Shown: positions 1 to 5,731, counted from the first letter of the stretch. The stretch: DNA of 5,731 nt from Clostridia bacterium (GCA_017533545.1 JAFXHW010000053.1:1-5731), one strand, 5' to 3'. Numbers and translations are program-made. The notes: generated from the sequence alone by a model not told the origin.

Positions 1-2019
1 ACCGACCAAGGTTTTTATGCGGTTACTTTCTATAACGAAGAAACCGGTGAGGTTGTCATTGCCTACAGGGGATCTGCTACTATCGAGAAGCTATTATCTC
101 CCTACGCTGAAGTACGTGACGACGCCATTGCTGACTGGTTCGAAAACGATATTCCTTTTCAGGTTCACCATTGTTTTACTCCACAACTGCAGTACGCAAT
201 TGAGTACTTAAATTACAACATAGATCATTGTAGCGTAAAATTGAAAGGTTCATGGAACATAACGGCAACCGGACATTCCTTGGGGGGAGCACTAGCAACG
301 ACAGTGAGCATGGCCCGTGGCGTATATGCAGAAGTCTTTAATTCGGCTTCGGTATACGAAGCATTATATTCAAACAAACCCGAATTAATGGGGAAACTCT
401 TCGAAGGTGTAGACCGTTGGTGGGTCAGATCCCATATAAATCAACACGATAATATAATCAGTAAATGGGAAGATGAATTCCGAAACCTTCGCCATGTAGT
501 ATACGAAGACACAAATAAAACCAATGTTTCTCACTCCTTATCAAATATGGTTTATAAGGACCCTGACGGCAATGTGCGTATGTCAGCGCCAGCAGAATAT
601 CATAGACTGGAAAACATTCCGGAAGCATTTTCAACAACCGCTTATGGCAATAAAATTTACTTCGGTTCCTCCCAAGACGACGCCATACGCCACCGAACCA
701 AAAAAGATGCTTTGATATACGGCGGTCGGGGAAGTGATAAAATATATTGTTACGAAAAAACCAACGATGTCATTATTGGTGGGTCCAGCTTTGAAGATAA
801 TGTTGACATAGTGACAGGCGGTCATGGAAATGACACTTACATCTTTTATCCTAGGGGTGGTGGGAAAGAAACGATAATTAAGGATGTCGGCGGCTCAGAT
901 TGCTTGAAAATAACAAACGATCAAGGCCCCCCACCCCCCAGTAATATATCCTATCAAGAAACCACCATCGGCGGCGAATCGTTTGTTCTCGTTGAGATAG
1001 GCCCTTATGCAGATGTTATTAATCTGGGTAATGTTTATTACGATCGCATCTATATTAGTCTCAATAGAGACAGCAATTCAAATTTTGTTGTTGTTGATGA
1101 GCTCTCCCAAACAGAAACTCTATTAATTGGTAAGTGGGGCAAATTCCGAAGCGTGCTTATCAGTTGTCCTGTCGATATTGATATTTTTGATCCCGATGGA
1201 AATCTCGTATTAACGCTGGAACACGAAACCGAATTGGATGTAAGCACTCCGTTTGGTAATTTCCACGTTTTCACCGATGAAAACGGCGAAAGCTGCAAAT
1301 ACTATGATTTAATGGATGGCTATACTGCGCAAATACGCGGCGTTGGCGAGGGTACTATGGACGTAAACGTAATCCATGACGGTGACAACCCAAACTCTCC
1401 CGGCAGCGGCGTTATGAATGTTCCGATCACGCCTACGACAACTGCCACAATCAATTATTCTGCAGGCAATGTTCCTGTTTTATCGATCACCGACGCTTCC
1501 GGAACAACCGATATCTCTCTTCAGACCAGACACGAGATAACTCTTCTTCCCGAAAATGGTGAAGATCCTTATACAGAGTTCACTGAATTCGATAATTCTG
1601 TACCCGAGCTTCCTACCCCTTATCGTAGTGGATATACATTCTTGGGCTGGAAATCTTCCGAGGGATCATTTGTAGACAAAGGCGATTTGCTCACCGAAGA
1701 TATCACTCTTAAAGCACAATGGAAATCAAATTCAACTAAAACCATTAATAATAACTATTATTGGTGGTATTTGACCGCAATTTCCAATAGATATTTCGAT
1801 GTAAAAGCTGATACAACCGAAGGTGGAGAAGTTGTTCTTTCAGCCACTCGTATAAAATATGACAAAAGCATTACACTTTCCATTATGCCGGATGAAGGGT
1901 ATATGATTGACCAATTTATTCTTAACGGACAAGTTATCCCGATAAAAGATAATTCCTTTACACTATACAATATCCGGTGTGATCAAACAATTTTCGTTTC
2001 TTTCAAAAAGATATCATAA
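1..2019 (+). CDS. Lipase-like hydrolase with RTX-like repeats and C-terminal InlB-type repeats (5' partial)
   Basis: The frame is open from base 1 to the TAA at 2017-2019, so 672 residues are visible and the N-terminus lies outside the window. A TTG at 241 is internal, not a start, because the lipase core begins before it. Residues 18-25 read VVIAYRGS and 88-98 read TATGHSLGGAL, the oxyanion region and nucleophile elbow of class-3/DUF2974-type lipases; Ser93 is the predicted nucleophile, with Asp150 (NQHDNI) and His178 (VSHSLSN) the likely rest of the triad. Residues about 216-282 carry GGxGxD-type calcium-binding repeats (YGGRGSDKI, TGGHGNDTY). A beta-rich region follows, then an InlB B-repeat (about 511-575, SGYTFLGW near its centre, ending AQWK) and a divergent InlB-like repeat (about 592-672). 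No LPXTG, SLH or membrane anchor closes the protein. Family knowledge suggests an extracellular or surface acyl-ester hydrolase; the substrate is unknown. Its sampled base composition is more AT-rich than the genes to its right. Confidence 0.88.
   Translation, partial: TDQGFYAVTFYNEETGEVVIAYRGSATIEKLLSPYAEVRDDAIADWFENDIPFQVHHCFTPQLQYAIEYLNYNIDHCSVKLKGSWNITATGHSLGGALATTVSMARGVYAEVFNSASVYEALYSNKPELMGKLFEGVDRWWVRSHINQHDNIISKWEDEFRNLRHVVYEDTNKTNVSHSLSNMVYKDPDGNVRMSAPAEYHRLENIPEAFSTTAYGNKIYFGSSQDDAIRHRTKKDALIYGGRGSDKIYCYEKTNDVIIGGSSFEDNVDIVTGGHGNDTYIFYPRGGGKETIIKDVGGSDCLKITNDQGPPPPSNISYQETTIGGESFVLVEIGPYADVINLGNVYYDRIYISLNRDSNSNFVVVDELSQTETLLIGKWGKFRSVLISCPVDIDIFDPDGNLVLTLEHETELDVSTPFGNFHVFTDENGESCKYYDLMDGYTAQIRGVGEGTMDVNVIHDGDNPNSPGSGVMNVPITPTTTATINYSAGNVPVLSITDASGTTDISLQTRHEITLLPENGEDPYTEFTEFDNSVPELPTPYRSGYTFLGWKSSEGSFVDKGDLLTEDITLKAQWKSNSTKTINNNYYWWYLTAISNRYFDVKADTTEGGEVVLSATRIKYDKSITLSIMPDEGYMIDQFILNGQVIPIKDNSFTLYNIRCDQTIFVSFKKIS
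646..846 (+). other. RTX-like glycine/aspartate repeat region within the lipase-like protein
   Basis: Residues about 216-282 of the visible protein contain successive nonapeptide-like units, two of which fit the GGxGxDxux pattern well (YGGRGSDKI and TGGHGNDTY) and two of which are degenerate (FGSSQDDAI and IGGSSFEDN). A GGSD segment follows at about residue 302. Such units bind calcium in a parallel beta roll and fold after export. Only a short block is present, so it may be a small stabilising module rather than a full RTX domain. Confidence 0.65.
1531..1725 (+). other. InlB B-repeat (Listeria-Bacteroides repeat) domain within the lipase-like protein
   Basis: Residues about 511-575 show the family hallmarks: a beta strand start (ITLLPENG), a Pro-rich turn (LPTPYRSGY), the FLGW core and an ITLKAQW ending. 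This beta-grasp-like domain occurs in surface and secreted proteins of Firmicutes and Bacteroidetes. A second, divergent copy type (residues about 592-672, GYMIDQFILNG and closing IFVSFKK) makes up the C-terminus. Both suggest an extracytoplasmic location. Confidence 0.75.
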
Positions 2020-2022
2020 TAG

Positions 2023-2050
2023 AAAAAACGGCTCGTCTGAGCCGTTTTTT
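2023..2050. terminator. Bidirectional intrinsic terminator between the lipase-like gene and the holin gene
   Basis: The 12-base arm at 2023-2034 (six A then CGGCTC) pairs perfectly with 2039-2050 (GAGCCG then six T) around a GTCT loop. Either strand gives a GC-rich stem followed by a six-U run. It lies 3 bases after the stop of the + strand lipase-like gene and 4 bases after the stop of the - strand holin gene, so it can end both convergent units. Confidence 0.93.
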
Positions 2051-2054
2051 CTCA

Positions 2055-2273
2055 CTATTCTTTCTTCACCTCGCCGAATATCGTTCTTGCGGCATCGGTG
2101 ATCCCCTCGCCGAAGATATATACGCAAAGGGCGACGACACCCTTACCGATGAGTTCGACCGTTTCGCTGTCCAGCTGTTCTTTGAACATTGCCGTCGCAA
2201 AGGTGGCCGCAACTGCGATGATCGCCGCCCACAGCTTGCGCGAGGTCAGCTTTCTTGCGATTTCGTTTTTCAA
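2055..2273 (-). CDS. Small phage-type holin
   Basis: The protein has 72 residues and the profile of small holins of Firmicute phages: a short polar N-terminus with LTSRKLW, a first hydrophobic segment (about residues 14-31, AAIIAVAATFATAMF core), a polar turn, a second hydrophobic segment (about 41-56, ending YIFGEGI) and a charged tail. Holins oligomerise in the cytoplasmic membrane and open lesions that let an endolysin reach the wall. The start is TTG at 2273, chosen because AAAGGGG at 2282-2288 lies 8 bases upstream; no ATG is better placed. It is the last gene of the lysis cassette, 39 bases after the XhlA-like gene, and stops 4 bases before the shared terminator. The exact holin family cannot be set by eye. 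Confidence 0.85.
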   Translation of the reverse strand: MKNEIARKLTSRKLWAAIIAVAATFATAMFKEQLDSETVELIGKGVVALCVYIFGEGITDAARTIFGEVKKE

Positions 2274-2312
2274 AACAAATTCCCCTTTCTGATGTAACTC
2301 TGGTGTATCCGC

Positions 2313-2540
2313 TTATGCGCGCTCGAGATCGTGTATACGGATCTCGTGCTCGTCGAGCTGACGGTGTATATCGCGGCGGTCGTTTTTGCACTTGATATTG
2401 TTCTCGCGATCCTCTTCGATCAGCGCGCCGAGAGTTATGTCGAGTCGGGTGAGCGTGTGCACAAGCTTTGCAAGCACCGTGCCGATAGTGACACAAAAGC
2501 CGACGAGGGCAATAAGTCCGGTAGCGATTTCCCATGTCAT
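2313..2540 (-). CDS. XhlA-like membrane/coiled-coil lysis accessory protein
   Basis: The protein has 75 residues: one N-terminal membrane segment (about residues 5-26, beginning IATGLIALVGF) followed by a highly charged heptad-like helix (about 28-73) rich in Arg, Asp, Glu and His. This layout matches small haemolysin XhlA-type or phage-holin-accessory proteins that sit beside amidases and holins in Firmicute lysis modules; orientation is usually reversed relative to XhlA itself, whose membrane segment is C-terminal, so the family label is tentative. Its ATG overlaps the TGA of the endolysin gene (ATGA, 2537-2540), a typical sign of translational coupling. A weak GGGTGA sits just upstream. 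It likely acts in the cytoplasmic membrane together with the holin. Confidence 0.72.
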   Translation of the reverse strand: MTWEIATGLIALVGFCVTIGTVLAKLVHTLTRLDITLGALIEEDRENNIKCKNDRRDIHRQLDEHEIRIHDLERA

Positions 2541-3328
2541 TTGCCGTCACCCGCCTTCACGATATCGCGCGCATTGACGGCGGCCGTCACTACTCGGCCC
2601 CGGCCTATGACTATCCGATCGCCGCGCATCGAGAGGATGTCGTAGACATCAAAATATGCTCTGAAGGTGCCGCCGGTGTAGGTGTACGCGCGCTTTTTGT
2701 CCTCGTCGGTGAAACGCGCGATCTTTACTTTGTCGCCCACTTCAAAGGAATCGTTTTCTTCCTTGACAGTTCCTTTTTGCTCGGCCGTCACTCGGGCGCG
2801 CACGTCGGCGCGAAAAGCGTCCATCGTCTTTTTGTGACGCGAAAACCAATGCTCGACATCGGCGTGATTTGAGGCTATTCCCTTTCGGTGTCCCTCGGCG
2901 TGGCAGATGATGCTCTTTTCGTCGATGCCGTATTTTTTGCAAAGATAGGCGCAGACATCGGCAGCCTCGGAAATAACACGGTCAAGATACCCGCCGTCGC
3001 TAAGATCGTCCTCGCACAGCTCGATTCCGATATATCCTGTGTTGTTGGCATTTTGGCTCCAGTCGAGAAAGCCGCTTCCGCTGTGCCAGCCGACGCTGTC
3101 CCAAGGGAGCGTTTGCATGGTTTTCACTTCACCGTCATCGTCAAGACCGATAAAGGCATGCACGCACACCTGCCTGTTTTGCGGGCGCAGAGCATTGAAC
3201 AGTCGGTGCCACACCGACAGACTAGTCTGATTTGTGCCCGTCGAATGGATCATAATTCCCCGCACCTTATGGTGTCGGTTTGCTTTATAGCATTCATTTT
3301 TATATACGAAGTTTTCTTTTATCTCCAT
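2537..3328 (-). CDS. N-acetylmuramoyl-L-alanine amidase endolysin (Amidase_2/PGRP fold) with C-terminal SH3-like domain
   Basis: The 263-residue protein cuts the bond between muramic acid and the first alanine of the peptide stem. Residues about 20-165 form a zinc amidase domain: His28 (IMIHSTG), His143 (CHAEGH) and Asp157 (SNHADVEHWF) are the predicted zinc ligands, with LPWDSVGWHSG (74-84) and IGIEL (100-104) as conserved core motifs. A linker rich in Lys/Glu (about 178-195) leads to a small domain (about 196-258, beginning FEVGDKVKI and ending VNARDIVKAG) resembling SH3-type wall-binding modules of phage lysins. The ATG at 3328 was chosen because AGAAAGG (3336-3342) lies 7 bases upstream; a longer reading from GTG at 3397 adds 23 residues with no family match. 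There is no signal peptide, so export needs a holin, fitting the next two genes. Confidence 0.93.
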   Translation of the reverse strand: MEIKENFVYKNECYKANRHHKVRGIMIHSTGTNQTSLSVWHRLFNALRPQNRQVCVHAFIGLDDDGEVKTMQTLPWDSVGWHSGSGFLDWSQNANNTGYIGIELCEDDLSDGGYLDRVISEAADVCAYLCKKYGIDEKSIICHAEGHRKGIASNHADVEHWFSRHKKTMDAFRADVRARVTAEQKGTVKEENDSFEVGDKVKIARFTDEDKKRAYTYTGGTFRAYFDVYDILSMRGDRIVIGRGRVVTAAVNARDIVKAGDGK

Positions 3329-3342
3329 ATTTATACCTTTCT

Positions 3343-3418
3343 GTTGACTATTTCCGCCTATATTAATAATAGCTCGAAAGGCAAAATATTTCCTCACGAT
3401 TTTCTTTTTTCAAAATGC
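3343..3418 (-). promoter_or_regulatory. Presumed promoter region of the lysis cassette
   Basis: The cassette needs its own promoter because a terminator at 3419-3447 ends the upstream operon. The stretch is AT-rich and holds a -10-like TATTAT at 3365-3370 on the - strand, but no convincing -35 at 16-18 bases, which could mean weak or activator-dependent transcription. The endolysin ribosome binding site follows at 3336-3342. The location follows from layout; the box itself is uncertain. Confidence 0.3.
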
Positions 3419-3447
3419 AAAAAATGAGCCTTGAAAGGCTCATTTTT
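3419..3447 (-). terminator. Intrinsic terminator of the GH2/DUF2809 operon
   Basis: Arms 3420-3431 and 3436-3447 pair over 12 bases (core TGAGCCT with AGGCTCA, flanked by A/T tracts) around a four-base TGAA loop. On the - strand the stem is followed by a run of T. The stop codon of the DUF2809 gene (3446-3448) lies partly in the stem, so termination comes right at the end of the gene. The hairpin insulates the lysis cassette from readthrough. Confidence 0.9.
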
Positions 3448-3823
3448 AAATGTGTTTCCCATATTTGAACAAAAGCGGGCATAGTGCCGATATCGCGCAT
3501 CCGACTGCATAGCAGACGATGTCTGAAAGCGAAAAGGTACGTCCTAAAAGGGTGGAGAAAAATTGATTTTTCTCGAGTCCCAAAAGGGCGACAAAATCGA
3601 AATACTGCCCTATTTCCACCGCCAGAGCGAAAAGGAAAATGTAAAGCGGCAAAAGACGAACGCCGTTCGGGACAAATATCCGAACAAAGCAGTATATCAC
3701 CAAAACGACGAGCACATCGCCGACATAGGGACGAACGAAGCTGTCGTTAACGAAAAGCGCGATAAGCACCTCGATTGCCGCGAGAGCAAAAAAGGCAACG
3801 AGATAAAACAGCCGTTTTTTCAT
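3446..3823 (-). CDS. DUF2809 family integral membrane protein
   Basis: The 125-residue protein is very hydrophobic, with four predicted membrane segments (about residues 5-25, 34-52, 57-82 and 100-119). The short motifs RPYVGDVLVV (31-40), FALAVEIGQYF (65-75) and DIVCYAVGC (101-109) match what I recall of DUF2809 (VanZ-related) proteins. Conserved Asp36, Glu70 and Asp101 lie in or beside the membrane. The biochemical role of the family is not known. ATG at 3823 is preferred for its usual MKKRLFYL-type N-terminus; a TTG at 3844 overlapping the GH2 stop would add 7 residues but has no well-spaced ribosome binding site. It lies 17 bases after the GH2 gene with only a weak ribosome binding site, suggesting coupled translation in one operon. 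Confidence 0.85.
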   Translation of the reverse strand: MKKRLFYLVAFFALAAIEVLIALFVNDSFVRPYVGDVLVVLVIYCFVRIFVPNGVRLLPLYIFLFALAVEIGQYFDFVALLGLEKNQFFSTLLGRTFSLSDIVCYAVGCAISALCPLLFKYGKHI

Positions 3824-3840
3824 ATTGCCGCTTACCCGTG

Positions 3841-5541
3841 TCAATCCTCGATCGCCGCTTTTTTCGAGAGAATGGGGTGAATTATCGCGGGATCAAATTT
3901 CGGACGTCGGTCGTAGGTATAAAGTCCGTTCTGCTCCTGTTCGATATCGGTAAGCTGAGTGTAACAAAAGCCTAGGATTCGGGGATTGTCCAAAAGAACG
4001 TCGGAAAGCCCGCGAAGGCGCTCAATGAATTCCTCCTCGGTCGTGGGCGCATTGCCGTATCCCCAGCCGGTGTTGTCTGTACTCCATGCGATTCCGCCGT
4101 ATTCACTGACGAATACCGGCTGACCGACGGTATAATGCTGACGGTAGTCATGCTGATCGACAAAGGTTCCGTCGATGGGAAGATTCTTATAGCTTGCGGC
4201 AAATTTTTCAACGTCCTGCTCGTAGTTGTGCACATCGTAGATGTCGGTGACAACATGATATGCGCCGCTTGTGTCGATGCAGGGACGGCTGCTGTCTGCC
4301 GCCTTTGTAGCTCTGTATATACCCGAAATAAGATCGTTTATCTGCCACTGACCGTCAAGATCCCACGTTTCGTTGAAGGGACACCAGCCGATGATAGCGG
4401 GATGGTTATAGTCACGCTCGATCTCACAAAGCCATTCGGGCAGTATTCCGTAGATGCTCTCGACGCGCGTGTGATTGAGTCCCCAGTTGGGGAATTCGCC
4501 CCAGACGATGTATCCAAGTCGGTCGCAATGGTACAAAAAGCGCTCCTCGAACACCTTTTCGTGAAGTCGTGCGCCGTTGAATCCCATCGCAAGCGAGCGT
4601 TCGATATCGGCGATAAGTTCGCTGTCGGATGGAGCGGTGTAAATGCCGTCGGGATAAAATCCCTGATCCAGAACAAGGCGCTGGAAAACAGATTTGCCGT
4701 TGATGAGGAAGCGGTATCCGTCAATGGCTACGGTGCGAAGTCCGAAATAGCTCTTTACTGTGTCGTCACCGTAAGTTAAAACGAGATCATAAAGGCGGCC
4801 ATGGCCCACCTCCCAAAGGTGCTTTTCCGAAAGAGAGATGCTCAAAAAGGCAACGGTACCCGACGATTCGGTTTCGGCATGGCCCACTTCTCTGCCCTCG
4901 TAGTACGCAGTAGCGGTAAGCTTTCCCTTGCCGCAGAGATTTGCGGTGATGTTGAGCGTCGCGCTGTCGGCATCGGTATCGTATTTGGTGCTTACTATGT
5001 AGGATTTGGGCACGAATTCGAGCCATACCGTCTGCCATATACCTGTAGTACGGGTGTAAAGGCAGCCGTACGATTCGGCTCTTTCGCATTGCTTGCCCGA
5101 GGGGATCATCGGACTCTGAGTATCGTCCTCAGCATGAAGGGTGACAGTATTTTTGCCGACAACGGCAAAATCGGTAATATCGATAACAAAAGGGACGTAT
5201 CCGCCGACGTGTGTAAAGCACTGCTTGCCGTTTATATATACTGTCGCCTTGTAGTCAACAGCTCCGAAATGCAATCGTATACGGCCCTCGAATTTATCCT
5301 GTTCAAGGTCAAAAACTCGCTTGTACCATACCGATTTCATAAAATCGGTGTGCTTTATTCCCGAAAGGGAGCTTTCGGGACAGAAGGGGATTTCGATGAC
5401 GGCAGACAAAGATGCATCGTCATTGAAAAGGCCTCTCTCGACGCCGCTGTTTTCGTCGTCGATCTCAAACTGCCACTGACCGTTTAAATTGACCCAGCTT
5501 TCTCTGAAAAACTGCGGCTTCGGATGTTCGCATCTATACAT
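3841..5541 (-). CDS. Glycoside hydrolase family 2 enzyme (beta-galactosidase/glucuronidase-like fold)
   Basis: The 566-residue protein has the basic three-domain GH2 layout: a jelly-roll sugar-binding domain (about residues 8-170, starting RESWVNLNGQW), an immunoglobulin-like sandwich (about 175-270) and a TIM barrel (about 275-555, entered by FLINGKSVFQR). Glu391 in PFNETW is the predicted acid/base and Glu480 in FVSEYGG the predicted nucleophile, 89 residues apart as expected for retaining GH2 enzymes. No signal peptide is seen, so it probably acts in the cytoplasm on imported glycosides. The Asn-x-Lys motif that marks beta-glucuronidases is not seen: the matching place reads EQEQNGLYTYDRRPK. 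The exact sugar is therefore open. The ATG at 5541 was chosen for its AAAGGAGA site 7 bases upstream; the GTG at 5574 falls before the likely transcription start. The long C-terminal domains of LacZ are absent. Confidence 0.93.
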   Translation of the reverse strand: MYRCEHPKPQFFRESWVNLNGQWQFEIDDENSGVERGLFNDDASLSAVIEIPFCPESSLSGIKHTDFMKSVWYKRVFDLEQDKFEGRIRLHFGAVDYKATVYINGKQCFTHVGGYVPFVIDITDFAVVGKNTVTLHAEDDTQSPMIPSGKQCERAESYGCLYTRTTGIWQTVWLEFVPKSYIVSTKYDTDADSATLNITANLCGKGKLTATAYYEGREVGHAETESSGTVAFLSISLSEKHLWEVGHGRLYDLVLTYGDDTVKSYFGLRTVAIDGYRFLINGKSVFQRLVLDQGFYPDGIYTAPSDSELIADIERSLAMGFNGARLHEKVFEERFLYHCDRLGYIVWGEFPNWGLNHTRVESIYGILPEWLCEIERDYNHPAIIGWCPFNETWDLDGQWQINDLISGIYRATKAADSSRPCIDTSGAYHVVTDIYDVHNYEQDVEKFAASYKNLPIDGTFVDQHDYRQHYTVGQPVFVSEYGGIAWSTDNTGWGYGNAPTTEEEFIERLRGLSDVLLDNPRILGFCYTQLTDIEQEQNGLYTYDRRPKFDPAIIHPILSKKAAIED

Positions 5542-5548
5542 GGATAAT

Positions 5549-5556
5549 TCTCCTTT
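5549..5556 (-). promoter_or_regulatory. Ribosome binding site of the GH2 gene
   Basis: AAAGGAGA on the - strand lies 7 bases upstream of the ATG at 5541. It is the strongest Shine-Dalgarno sequence in the window and fixes the start against the GTG 33 bases upstream. Confidence 0.9.
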
Positions 5557-5574
5557 GATTTGCGCATTTTTCAC

Positions 5575-5603
5575 ATTATACCATAGACGCGATCACATTT
5601 CAA
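5575..5603 (-). promoter_or_regulatory. Sigma-70-type promoter of the GH2/DUF2809 operon
   Basis: TTGAAA at 5598-5603 and a perfect TATAAT at 5575-5580 are separated by 17 bases on the - strand. Transcription should begin near 5568, giving a leader of about 27 bases that contains the GH2 ribosome binding site. No clear operator palindrome overlaps the boxes; TGTGA occurs twice in direct orientation (inside the spacer and just after the -10), which is not a CRP-type inverted site. Confidence 0.85.
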
Positions 5604-5731
5604 TGGGTAAATGAGTGAAAAACCTCTCAATTCAATAAAAGACAATGTCATCAGCACCCCAAAAGAGGGTAATATATTCACACCTATATCACGAATTTGA
5701 ATGTCACACCGCAGTAGGGGAGGCGTTATTG
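5604..5731. other. AT-rich non-coding edge region with a GGGGAGG motif at its end
   Basis: I see no gene in this stretch. It holds a directly repeated TCACACC (5678-5684 and 5704-5710, 26 bases apart) and ends in GTAGGGGAGG (5714-5723) followed by CGTTATTG. The end could be a ribosome binding site with a TTG start at 5729 for a + strand gene, or the left arm of an intergenic palindromic repeat. The window stops before either can be tested. Confidence 0.4.

Noticed and set aside
241..2019. TTG at 241 as the start of the lipase-like gene
   Set aside because: The same frame is open from base 1 and already encodes lipase core motifs (VVIAYRGS, residues 18-25) upstream of it, and there is no ribosome binding site before it.
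2143..2550. 135-residue - strand frame across the holin and XhlA-like genes
   Set aside because: It is an Arg-rich frame with no fold or family signal, shadowing two genes with clear membrane segments and start sites.
2055..3328. Calling the region an intact prophage
   Set aside because: Only lysis genes are present; there is no integrase, capsid, tail, terminase or attachment site in view.
3329..3397. N-terminal extension of the endolysin from GTG at 3397
   Set aside because: The extra 23 residues match no part of the amidase family, while ATG at 3328 has AGAAAGG at ideal spacing.
2534..3427. + strand open frames opposite the endolysin (2534-2872, 2888-3427)
   Set aside because: They mirror the codon bias of the endolysin on the other strand and show no domain motif or ribosome binding site.
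4135..5487. + strand open frames opposite the GH2 gene (4135-4779, 4801-5487)
   Set aside because: They are antisense shadows of a well-supported GH2 protein with both catalytic residues.
5542..5574. GTG at 5574 as the GH2 start
   Set aside because: It abuts the TATAAT box and lies upstream of the expected transcription start; the ATG at 5541 has a strong ribosome binding site.
1..5731. CRISPR array, tRNA, rRNA or riboswitch
   Set aside because: I saw no regularly spaced repeats, no cloverleaf, no rRNA-like block, and the GH2 leader is too short for a riboswitch.

Overview
The window looks like chromosomal DNA of an uncultured gut-type Firmicute (Clostridia). This rests on the family mix (clostridial-phage-type amidase/holin cassette, DUF2809 membrane protein, short three-domain GH2 enzyme, InlB-type repeats), strong Shine-Dalgarno sites (AAAGGAG, AGAAAGG), sigma-70 promoter elements and compact hairpin terminators. 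All stops fit the standard code. The assignment is an inference; no rRNA or marker gene is present.

Layout. Positions 1-2019 (+) hold the 3' part of one long gene that enters from the left edge. It encodes a class-3-type lipase domain with a GHSLGG nucleophile elbow, then RTX-like glycine/aspartate repeats, a beta-rich middle, an InlB B-repeat and a divergent InlB-like repeat. A perfect 12-bp hairpin with A and T tracts at 2023-2050 can terminate transcription from both sides. Converging on it from the right (- strand, 3328 down to 2055) is a compact phage-type lysis cassette: amidase endolysin, XhlA-like membrane/coiled-coil protein and small holin. No structural, replication or integration genes of a phage are in view. 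A second hairpin terminator (about 3419-3447) separates it from an upstream - strand operon, a cytoplasmic GH2 glycoside hydrolase followed by a DUF2809 membrane protein. That operon has a clear promoter (TTGAAA, 17 bp, TATAAT) at 5575-5603. The last ~130 bases are AT-rich and non-coding, ending in a GGGGAGG motif that could be a ribosome binding site or the edge of a repeat.

How the parts may relate. The GH2/DUF2809 pair looks like ordinary sugar metabolism plus a membrane protein of unknown role. The more notable arrangement is a lone endolysin/XhlA/holin set lying tail-to-tail with a large lipase/RTX/InlB gene. Two readings are open: a decayed prophage end carrying a cargo gene, or a domesticated lysis module that helps release the large protein. 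The sequence in view cannot decide between them.
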